This document shows positions 55,801 through 64,000 of a stretch of 64,000 nucleotides of DNA, piece after piece. The number at the start of each line of letters is the position of its first letter. Positions within the stretch are counted from its first letter, which is position 1. Position numbers and translations under genes: made by a program. The stretch is taken from contig NC_092576.1 of the NCBI RefSeq assembly GCF_037975245.1, positions 4,852,001 through 4,916,000 on the forward strand. Reading direction: 5' to 3'. Origin of the DNA: Apostichopus japonicus. Taxonomy: Eukaryota; Echinodermata; Holothuroidea; Aspidochirotida; Stichopodidae. The notes under the pieces are model-generated. The model did not search any database. It saw nothing but the letters and a program-made list of their open reading frames with translations, and was not told where the DNA came from.

Positions 55801-57849
55801 TATATATATACATAGGCCTGTTCGAACTTCAGAGTTGCAACTACCAATGCGCATATCCTCAAAACCTGGTCCAACATTTACCCTGCACTCGTTGCACTGT
55901 TTGCAAACAACCAGCTTCACAAAAATTACAGTAGGCATATGTAACTTTCTACGCAATATTGATTAAAAATAATCAAACTTCAATGTCTACTTTTGAAGAT
56001 GCATGAAGTACAGTTGTTTTCACACAAACTCCACACCAAGACAACAGACTTAGGCACATGGTCATCCCTGGCTATAACATTGCGTCCCGGACACAGAATC
56101 CTGCAGTCGTAGCAATGCTGGATCACTGCAGGTACAATCCCAACGGACCTACCAACAATTTGAGCTGTGTACTGAAAATGGGAGCATCATAAAATCTGTC
56201 GTGATGAACAGCCACAAAGACGTAACTTTTAAGAGTCTCAACAGTACATTTTACAACTTTATCCTTTCAATGGATCCATGAAATAATATCCTCACCAACC
56301 CTTTATCATTACCTTGCTTCTTTCTCCACAGACTCTTTTCTTCTTGATTTCCTGGACTCATCCAACTGTATCTTCTTAATTGCCAGGAGCCTAATTTTTT
56401 TTGAGATGAAATGATTAAATTTTCCACGCATTCAACACAAAGCAGCTTCATTAAACATACAATAACATTTGATGAAGCATAAAATACAAGATGCCACTGA
56501 CAGTTTTATGAAGAATTTATATTCTTTAATTTTTGTTTTGCCGAAATGGAAAACTACATGGAGTCAATGTTACCGACCTTGCAAAATTGGAAGTGGGACC
56601 ACGGATTACAAAGTCAGCAATGACTATAACACTGATTGCAAAATTGGTAACTACTATTACGGTTAGATTCAGCCAACACAGAAGCATACAAAAACGCTGT
56701 ACTCAAAGCCAAAGAGAGAGCAGATTCCAAGGGCGTAGGAACCGGGGGGCTGGGGGGCGCCAGCCCCCCAGTGAAAAATATGGAGGGGGAAAGTATCATT
56801 CCGCCAACCTGCTTCGCAAGTCAGAAAACCCCTTTTTCATTTCCAAATGAGAAAAAAATCTCATTTGGAGCACCAAATTGCATCTAAGGCCAGGTGAAAA
56901 TGCAAAAGTTTTTACAAAATGGAGTGGGTGTTGAAGTGTGCTACATTGCACCAAATTGCATCTGAGGCCACCTGGAAATGCCAAAAAATTCCAAAGGGGA
57001 GGGGGGCACCCCCTCCCCTTAGACCCCTCCCTCAGGCTGGCCATCACTCTTCAGCACCCCCACTCAAAAGTACCTTCCTACGCCACTGGCAGATTCACAT
57101 ATCAGGAGTCTGTGCATGGTAAGTTCTTCAATACTGCGCTCATTACCTTTCGGGAACATTTCATACTGTAGTTTTGATTTTAATTTTGAGGCACAGAAGT
57201 TTCCAATAAATTGCTCAAGGCAGATCTCTCTTCATGGACTAAGCAGGTGTTATGATGGCAATGGTTACAGTACAACAAGTGTCTCCTGGGTTATGTTTGG
57301 TAGTTATCACAGAATTATGAACAATGACGGGGAATGATTTATCCAATATCACATCGCAAAACGGTCAACTTGCTGCACAAGTGCAAAAATGTACAGGAAC
57401 CATTTACATAGTAAATAACAGACAAATTTCAGAGCCTTCAGTTAAACATTACACAAAATTTTCAGAACTGCTTTGTAAATTTGAGCACTCAATTATTCCC
57501 TGAATGGAATACTTTCATAAGATCACCATAGTAATGGACAAATTGTAAGAAAATTCTACTGTATTGATTTTGGTGTTTTTGTAGTAAGCCTTGAGTAGGA
57601 CACATGAATCTTTTAGAATATTTATTGTGTTTTTTTTAGGTAAACAGTTTTTAGTGTCTGATTATTTATTAAACTGCTCCATTGCATATTGAACCTTATA
57701 AAAACGGTTGGCAGATAAAAAATACCAGCAACGAGCCACTCATTCTGACAGACAAATGGAACGTACTTGTTTGTCTTGTAGTTCTTGACGAGGTAGACTG
57801 ATCCGGCTGACCCTTGACCTAAACATCGTATCTTCTCATACTCGTCCAT
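43896..57849 (-). CDS. NIMA-related Ser/Thr protein kinase (NEK family)
   Basis: Exons in transcription order: 57849-57767, 56390-56313, 55092-54999, 53905-53760, 52747-52695, 51831-51704, 50953-50852, 50671-50592, 48995-48850, 47702-47562, 46433-46279, 45792-45662, 44408-44313, 43974-43896. All junctions are consensus and in phase; 1512 nt gives 503 residues plus TAG. The kinase domain (4 to about 255) begins MDEYEKIRCLGQGSAGSVYL. It has K33 in LLAIKK, alphaC E52, HRDLKTQN (133-140), DFG (153-155), GTPSHMSPE (172-180) and WALGCLLFE, so it should be active. Many NEKs have Tyr-Tyr where SH occurs here. The domain stops at PEKRPS, so the last helix is short or an exon is missing. The tail is acidic, with EYSDDF, EYPDDF and YEDDSF motifs, then a predicted helical C-terminal segment with HCKDILGEKVFSEI. 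It is closest by eye to NEK1/NEK4/NEK11 types, which act in cilia, cell cycle and DNA-damage control. The exact orthologue is unclear. Confidence 0.85.
45390..45590. repeat. About 33-bp tandem repeat, six units, in NEK intron
   Basis: The unit is AATAGTTTAGATACAAACTG followed by CATACACAGGGGAA, with point differences. It lies in the intron between exons 45792-45662 and 44408-44313. Confidence 0.85.
50050..50148 (+). mobile_element. SINE/LINE 3'-tail-like retroposon fragment
   Basis: TTGTAAAGCGCACTGAGACT leads to GCGCTGTATAAATAATTGTT and a (TTATTG)n-like tail. This resembles the widespread aquatic-animal retroposon tail with a GCGCTATATAAAT motif and an A/T trinucleotide run. It is placed in a NEK intron and appears truncated. 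The assignment is from memory of that motif. Confidence 0.55.
50959..50973. repeat. Poly-A (minus-strand poly-T) beside NEK exon acceptor
   Basis: A 15-base A-run on the plus strand forms the polypyrimidine tract just upstream of the acceptor for exon 50953-50852. Confidence 0.7.
56728..57088. mobile_element. hAT-type MITE with perfect 8-bp target duplication
   Basis: The element starts CAAGGGCGTAGGAA and ends TTCCTACGCCACTG, giving terminal inverted repeats with few mismatches. It is flanked on both sides by GCAGATTC (56720-56727 and 57089-57096). An 8-base duplication and a CA(G/A)GGGCGTAG-type end are hAT hallmarks. The 361-bp interior has no transposase. It carries GGGGAGGGG/CCCCTCCCC inverted blocks and a twice-repeated GCACCAAATTGCATCT motif shared with the element at 60718-61512. 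It lies in the first large NEK intron. Confidence 0.9.
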
Positions 57850-57869
57850 GAGGCTTGGTTGGTATGAAT
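57767..57869 (-). other. NEK start exon with short 5' leader
   Basis: On the minus strand an acceptor (GGATCTAG) at 57870-57871 is followed by 20 bases of leader and then ATG at 57849-57847. The exon ends at a consensus GTACGT donor (57766-57761). The leader frame is open upstream (SYQPSL precedes Met), so an N-terminal extension from an earlier exon cannot be excluded. MDEYEKIR is where NEK kinase domains normally begin. Confidence 0.7.
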
Positions 57870-57899
57870 CTAGATCCAACAGTTTTTAAGGTTTAGTTT

Positions 57900-59595
57900 C
57901 CTCCTCCAGACACTGCTAGACCGAGATGGAAGGATTCCTTCTCCCAGCACTAATAGCGAGATGCTATCATTGGTCTTGATCTGAAAGGAGAACAATAGAC
58001 CTAGGATTTCTCCATCCCTTAGTCCATCCACGCCATTCTGAAAATTAAATTAAAGTATGAAACAGGGAATAATTTATCCGGTATGGCATCACTGAATGAT
58101 CTGCAAAATGGTCAAACTACTATGCAAGCCAAACAGGTGTTATAGCAAGTTTCTACAAATGGAACAAACTAGATAGTCTGTCATGAGACACAAAATCCAG
58201 AGAATTCAAAACTGCTACTTTGAACAGTAAATTATACTCTGTGAACCTTCAATAACTTTTACTGCCCAGGATGTACAGTAAATGCACTAAGACCACTATA
58301 GTCATGGAAGTGATCTGCACTGTCGGTATAAAAGTTAATTGTTCTTCATTGCTTCAAATATAGAGACAAAGTTGTTATTTGTGAATGCTGAATTGTATTA
58401 AGAACACAACTATTACTTGTTTGTTAAGAGGGAGATCAAAAGGGTGGAAATGTATCCAGGGCAATATTTTATGAACACTTCAGACGAGACATGATGTAGA
58501 TGAGACACAATCCAATGAGGTAAACGTATCCAAACATGTTTCATGATTCTTTTTTGCTTTTAAAATATCCTTGCAAAGGCATGGTGAAAAAGCTACTGTC
58601 AGGAGTAGACCAGTTGACCTATGCTGAGGAGAACAACAGCCCTACCTACTCTCCCTCCTGCTTCTCCCCCCCACCCCCAATGAGTAAAATCAGGGCAGAG
58701 GCTAATGGAGACAGCATATTACAAACTTAATTATAGTGTAAAGTACATAACATTTAAATACATGTGCAAAGCAACCTTAATAAGTATCTTCAATGTTGTT
58801 TGAAAAGTTTCTAAGCACCCTTCATTTTAGTTTCTAGGAGCCATCCTCTCCCTGGATGACAAAAACCCTAAATGTCCCCCCCCCCCCACAATAGTGCCTT
58901 TTCCACCCTTGCCTAGATGCTCATTTTGAAGAATACAAGGAATAATTGGTACTCCGATTAAATATATTCCAAAAAAACATTGCTAATGTTGTCACTAAAA
59001 TCCCACCACTGCACAGTTTGGCTGAATATCGCCTTGAATTGAATGTGTGGTAAGCTCTGACACGTACGAATTCTCATTAGCCAAGTCATGATAATGACAG
59101 TGTTAGAGGTAAGCTTATACTGTTTAGCTTGGTATGTTTCAAAGATGGCTTTAAGAGCAGTCAACAGAGCACATGCACTGCACCTTCTAGTTAAATATCT
59201 ATTGTGCAAGTCATACAAATTCTCTATAGACCTAGCCTTGTTAGGCCTAGCCTAAGCCTTCAGAAAAAAAGGTTACAGTTTGCCATTTCAACATCACATT
59301 TACTGTCTATCAGACTACTACACATGTTCCATAACACATGATTGTAATTTACGTTATCTTAATACTGTACGCAATACTAGCTTATCTCAGTACTACCATT
59401 AGGCATTACACCGTAGTCTAGCAATACTGGTCAATGTTCTGACAACATAAGACCTAGGCTAGAAATATATATACTAAGCACCATGTTAGGGAACAGAAGA
59501 GATATTTATTGGGAAAGAAACCAGCCATTTGATCCGGTTCGGCCCTTTTTAAGTTTGCTAACAAAGTTGTCAGGCATTGGAATATTTAAAGGCTA
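57900..59595. other. Probable first intron / upstream region of NEK gene
   Basis: No coding exon recognised. It contains C-runs at 58668-58680 and 58876-58889 and short repeats only. Confidence 0.4.
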
Positions 59596-59603
59596 CGACT
59601 TAC

Positions 59604-59720
59604 TAGCTACCGTCTCCTTTCTTCTTCAATCGTCTTAAGGTTCTGTGGAATTTTAGATGGTCTGCGCCAGAAAGCAGGACGGCATTGTCAAAATTGTTTA
59701 CATTGAATACCAGGGTGACC
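59604..59720 (-). promoter_or_regulatory. Candidate untranslated first exon / promoter region of NEK gene
   Basis: A perfect GTAAGT donor on the minus strand (59603-59598) follows a mixed-composition stretch without a long open frame, about 1.7 kb upstream of the NEK start exon. It would supply the spliced 5' UTR implied by the acceptor at 57870. The transcription start is unknown. Confidence 0.3.
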
Positions 59721-60404
59721 CAATGATGTCAATAACTATATTTGAAGAGACATGACGTAATGTCTGTATCTTGCGCATGCGATGTATGGCATGTCACCAG
59801 AGGTGAGTTCGATAAGAGGTGACAAACGATATCATTGTTTGTGACCAGAGGATTATTTATGACTCATATATCTACGGCAGCAAATTGGTGACACAGAGAA
59901 AAAACTCTGTAATAAACACTAGTATATATATGGTCTTGTTATATTGAGGAGTAATGCGCAATTGGTCATATGCTACTTTGATACCATCAAATTTACGTTA
60001 CTTAGTCAGTAGTTAAATGATCGAGTGACGAGTTCACTAACATTACTCTATAACTCATGTACTAGATGCGCGAAAAACACTTCCGGGTTTGTTCACGTTA
60101 AGGTATGCGCAAATCAATGGTTCCTAATCACAGATTTTATAATATCAGTAGGCCTAAGTAAAAAAACTGGGACACTGACTACGATGGCTACCCGTTCTGT
60201 GGTCCAGAATCGCTTCAGTGTCCCAGTTCTTTTTTTTTATTATCATAGTTTGGGTCTGCGGTGATTGTAATGTAGGGGTATATAGGCTAATGCAAAGTTC
60301 ACGTGTCCAGATTGTAAAACTGAATGAAGTTATTGGTACATTTGAGCCATTGTTGTTGTTTTTTCTTGCTTCTTTTGACAGTAGTAGTAGTAGTAGTAAG
60401 TTGA

Positions 60405-60690
60405 GTCTCGTCTATCCGACATGCTCAGTGATTAACCTCCGCCACGTATAACGATCTTGCGCAAGGTTTATTGCTTCCTCGAAATTGTTAATATTAACGT
60501 CCTTAAATTGCGACCTTATTTTTCCAAGCAAGGTACGTAGTCACGGGCTTTCCTACTGGTTAAGCAGTAGCCTATGTCTCGGTGCTTCTCTTAAAGCAAC
60601 CTTTGCTGGAGCGTCCTCCCGGAGTCTTGCTACATGACCGAAAAATCTCTATGTGCGACTTTTGACAAGATCATCTAAATTTTAAAACCA
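60405..60690 (-). mobile_element. Non-LTR retrotransposon (LINE) ORF2 C-terminal relic
   Basis: Minus-strand translation gives FFGHVARLREDAPAKVALRE and, further on, FEEAINLAQDRYTWRRLI, the familiar end of LINE endonuclease/reverse-transcriptase polyproteins (GHV..R..., ...A.DR..WR). Several stops and at least one frame change interrupt it, so it is dead. After the final TAG a short spacer leads to a (CTA)n run at 60383-60398 (plus-strand AGT repeat), consistent with a LINE 3' microsatellite tail. Confidence 0.65.
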
Positions 60691-60717
60691 CTAGCCATTG
60701 TGTCATGCTGTTGCTAC

Positions 60718-61512
60718 CAGGGGCGTAGCGAAGGGGTTTTTGTTGGGGGGGGGGGTGTGGAGAATTTGATTTGCCGACGGATCTGGAAGTGGTGACTGAA
60801 ATGGGGAGGGGTCTAAGGGGGGGTTTCCCCTCCCCTTTGGAAAATTTTTAGTTTTGAAACGTCCTTAGATGCAATCTGGTGCATATTTTAAGTCAAATTT
60901 GATTTGCCGACGGATCTGGAAGTGGTGACTGAAATGGGGGAGGGGTCTAAGGGGAGGGGGTCTACCCCTCCCCCTTTGGAAAATTTTTAGTTTTGAAACG
61001 TCCTTAGATGCAATCTGGTGCATATTTTAAGTCAAATTTGATTTGCCGACGGATCTGAAAGTGGTGACTGAAATGGGGGAGGGGTCTAAGGGGAGGTGGT
61101 GTTCCCCTCCCCTTTGGAAAATTTTTAGTTTTGAAACGTCCTTAGATGCAATCTGGTGCATATTTTAAGTCAAATTTGATTTGCCGACGGATCTGGAAGT
61201 GGTGACTGAAATGGGGGAGGGGTCTAAATTTAGGTAGGGGGTCTACCCCTCCCCTTTGGAAAATTTTTAGTTTTGAAACGTCCTTATAGATGCAATCTGG
61301 TGCATATTTTAAGTCAAATTTGGCACGGAAGAAGCTCCCGTTCTCCTTTTCTCTATTCAGCTTTCCTTCTTTCTTCCCCTTCCGCTCTCTTCACCTTTTC
61401 TCCTTTTGCCGACAGACCCAAAATTTGCCGACAGCGACCAAATTATCGGGGGGGGGTGACACCCCCCACACACCCCCCCACACCCCCCCCCCCCCCGCTC
61501 GCTACGCCCCTG
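60718..61512. mobile_element. 795-bp hAT-type MITE with internal tandem repeats and perfect 8-bp TSD
   Basis: Perfect 13-base terminal inverted repeats CAGGGGCGTAGCG and CGCTACGCCCCTG are flanked by identical GTTGCTAC at 60710-60717 and 61513-61520. This is diagnostic of hAT insertion. No transposase is encoded. The interior holds about four 133-139 bp units and ends in long G/C homopolymers (61449-61497). Confidence 0.93.
60769..61320. repeat. Internal 133-139 bp tandem array of the hAT MITE
   Basis: Units begin TTGCCGACGGATCTG at 60771, 60904, 61043 and 61181. Each contains GGTGACTGAAATGGGG, a GGGG/CCCC inverted block, AAAATTTTTAGTTTTGAAAC and TGCAATCTGGTGCATATTTT. High identity between units suggests recent amplification. 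Confidence 0.9.
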
Positions 61513-61520
61513 GTTGCTAC

Positions 61521-62524
61521 TCATCGTTCCTTGTAATTGTTATTGTTTCAATTTTTATATTTATTTCAATTGCTTAAGAATTACCTCTCGTAGTTTTCAA
61601 TTATCTCTTTCATCTCTTAGAGGGTCATCTCTCTGTTTATTTATTTTTTTCATATTCTACAGTTACGCTTTCGTTTGCGCAATTCAACAGACAGACAGAG
61701 AATCAAAAATAAATTTGTTTGCAAATATGAATCGATCATCAACTTAAATAACCATTTGTTTCCTTTCGTCGCAGATCTATATATAACATTTCAAGATCAC
61801 AGAATCTCTTTCGCCCAGTCTGACTGATATTTGAGTTCTTAAATCCGCGAAAACCGGCAAAGTTGAAGAAAATCAAGAAGATTTTCAAACAATATCTCTC
61901 CATGTTGAAACAAAAGCTGCTTGTAGTTTTACCTCTTTACTGATTGTTCCTTTTTCGCTGTTATATTCGTTTTCAACTCGACAAACTAATTAATCTGATG
62001 AACATGAAACTGAAAGAACTTTCTGTTACAACCACCTTGTATTCAGATCACAGAAAAACATTTTATCATCGATAGTAAATGAAAGTAAAATATGCTCATT
62101 TCTTGGCAACGATTAAACCCCCAATCGATGTACTACCCCCCCCCCCCTCACCCTCACAATATGTTTATGTACCAGAGGTTTCCCGCACCGTGGTATAATC
62201 AAACTTGAAGCAGGCAGTTATGTCATATTTCCGACATCCCTCTTTTGTTTGCCATAACCATACGAATTAAAGACATTGCGTCTGGCCCAGTGTGGCAATG
62301 TATCACAAATACAGAACATCAAACGGCAATAAATCATTCTCATGTATGCAGCAAGCATGTTTGAAGGTCGTCAGCTTCAAGAAAAGCTTCCAAACACTTC
62401 CCCCAAGTTGATTACTTTTAACCTTTGACATGCATTTTAACCTCGTATACTTTCACATTCGGGTTATTGATTAAGATACAAATTTACACGTTATACGTTA
62501 CCTTTAAAAAAAGTGTCTTTTTCG
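61521..62524. other. Intergenic DNA, no recognisable gene
   Basis: No exon or family match. A C-run lies near 62136-62149. Confidence 0.4.
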
Positions 62525-62995
62525 CGAGTCACGTATGCACTCCTTCAGGAATACACATGCACGTTTGATGCCCGTTATCTTTAAGACGTAGGAGAAGTCT
62601 TGAAAAAAACGGTTCATCTATAATTATCTCGCGTTACCCCCTCACACATACACACAAAAGTACGTTTTATCCTCAACTAAAAATGTACAATCTAACCAAT
62701 GTTATTGGTTTATTACGTTTCACCGTCGATTAGTGAAGGTCATGTGTATGCAAATGTTCAATTGAGTACAATATCCATTGGTCCCAGTAAATTGACGTGT
62801 AGAGATTACACATGGTAGACGCATCCGTGAAGAAAACGCCTACGACGAGAGACTCAATCATTCCATGTTTGGAAAGTAGACTTATACTACAAAATACCAA
62901 ACTTTCTTTCACCCTGATGGCATGGAATAGGACAGCATTACAGCGTACAGCAACAACATTTTTTTTTACAAACGGTAAAGTCAATGTATGCAAGT
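62525..62995 (-). repeat. 490-bp dispersed repeat, arm 2 (inverted partner at 19.55-20.04 kb)
   Basis: Reverse complement matches 19550-20040 in the same order of blocks, including ACGCATCCGTGAAGAAAACG, GCCTACGACGAGAGACTCAA and CATTCCATGTTTGGAAA on the plus strand. The two copies lie about 42.5 kb apart in opposite orientation. Confidence 0.75.
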
Positions 62996-63059
62996 CAACC
63001 ATTTATCTGTTAAAATCAATCTGTGTTGAATCAATCCGGACCAGGTAGGTGGTCTAATT

Positions 63060-64000
63060 CTTTCCTGTCTGAATGTAAGAAATACATCAACTTAACAATT
63101 TTACCATCGACTGATAAATGTTTGGGTAGTAGATATAGTTACGTCAACTGGATCATATGACTTCACTATATGGGATATCCAAAGGTGCATACTTGCAAGT
63201 GCGGTTGAAGAAAATGAAAAAAATCAATAAATGTAATATGATTCAATAATTATTCACTTACAAAAGTGTAATTATTTTACAAAACGAACCCGAAATAATA
63301 GGTGGTTTGTAATAATTGCAAATGAAAGCTAATAGCGAATCAAGTCATTTTAAGAGTCAAAGTATAGAATATACTAAGTATAGTCCAGTTTGCTTTAAAA
63401 GGAAACTAATCATGTGTTGATGCATTATAAACAGCGATGATTAAAACCTAACTGCAACTAATAACAATCAATAAAAAATAATATTAATGAATTCAGTAAG
63501 AAGAAAAGTAATATAATTTCAATCGGTAGGTAGAGTGTGCAATGTACCATGTTATGTTAATGCTTAGTTGTTATCCACTGTTTTTACTTGTATAATTATC
63601 TTCTACTCATGCCTTATTTTTGTTATAATGGTTACGTAATGTATACAGTTCGGGTTCTGTCTCTCGTAAGTTTCAATTAACTCTTCGAATGTCATCTCTA
63701 TTTTGGTGTCAATACGGTTACGTTTGCTTTTCCGCAGTTTACCAAATAGAGCTGTCAGGTACTGTAAGTAATATAACACGGTATTTGATATATAAGTCCC
63801 AAAAACTTGCTAACACCCGTAATCGCAATGCATGTTAGGAAATTGATCTTTCACATTTAACTTACTGTAAAATGTATCGTCTGAATATGGTTTCAACAAA
63901 TCGTCTATGACATGAGACATTAGAATAGTAATCTAATTACTGCAACAAAACTCCTATTCTTAACTTTACATACTGTATGTATTTCAAAATCTTTGGGTTA
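63060..64000. other. AT-rich sequence, no recognisable gene
   Basis: Very AT-rich with no open frame of note. It begins with a copy of the GGTCTAATTC/CTGAATGTAAGAAAT module at 63050-63110. Confidence 0.4.

Noticed and set aside
55514-55813. 99-residue minus-strand frame in a NEK intron
   Set aside because: Composition differs from the surroundings and may be transposon debris, but no motif or terminal structure was recognised.

Overview
This window is AT-rich, repeat-rich, intron-rich metazoan DNA. Genes are broken into short exons with consensus GT/AG boundaries, separated by introns full of minisatellites, (TA)n tracts and transposon debris. The protein families (an immunoglobulin-domain receptor tyrosine-kinase relative, a NIMA-related kinase, SAMD3-like proteins), the hAT-type MITEs and the LINE relic point to a marine invertebrate deuterostome. 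An echinoderm such as a sea cucumber is my best guess; it is inference, not proof. All gene models were joined by hand from splice sites and reading phase.

Left third (1-16 kb). A SAMD3-like gene family is present here in decayed form: a pseudogene copy (about 5.5-6.6 kb), a better copy with at least one frameshift (about 8.2-13.4 kb), and a degenerate tandem duplicate of its last exon (13.5-13.8 kb). Two arrays of palindromic ACTTAAGT-type units (3.7-4.2 kb and 15.5-15.85 kb) lie in opposite orientation and bracket the locus. Inside them are TTGGGCAA-type palindromic elements (4.45, 7.5-7.8 and 14.6-14.95 kb). A degenerate tandem duplication lies at 2.1-3.5 kb. From 16 to 20.4 kb I see no gene, only a (TA)n tract, a G-run and one arm of a widely spaced inverted repeat.

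Centre (20.7-36.9 kb, plus strand). One 13-exon gene closes as a single 709-residue frame: signal peptide, two Ig domains, one membrane helix, a basic juxtamembrane segment, a tyrosine-kinase-like domain, and a basic tail with a duplicated 25-residue unit. The kinase domain has lost its chemistry: HRD is HPA, the loop Asn is Lys, DFG is DFW, the beta3 Lys is apparently Arg, and the activation loop has no Tyr. The fold-defining parts remain ([14 protein letters not shown], the RPTF end). It is best read as a membrane pseudokinase receptor, and it is the most interesting item in the window.

Right half (43.9-57.9 kb, minus strand). A NIMA-related (NEK) Ser/Thr kinase gene with 14 coding exons closes as a 503-residue frame. 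All catalytic motifs are intact and a long acidic tail carries three Y-x-D-D/F-like motifs. An untranslated first exon may lie near 59.6 kb. The flanks hold tandem satellites (42.4-43.6 kb and 45.4-45.6 kb), a SINE/LINE-like tail (50.1 kb), two hAT MITEs with perfect 8-bp target duplications (56.73-57.09 kb and 60.72-61.51 kb), a LINE ORF2 relic (60.4-60.7 kb), and the second arm of the inverted repeat (62.5-63.0 kb). No tRNA, rRNA, CRISPR or prokaryotic operon structure was seen.
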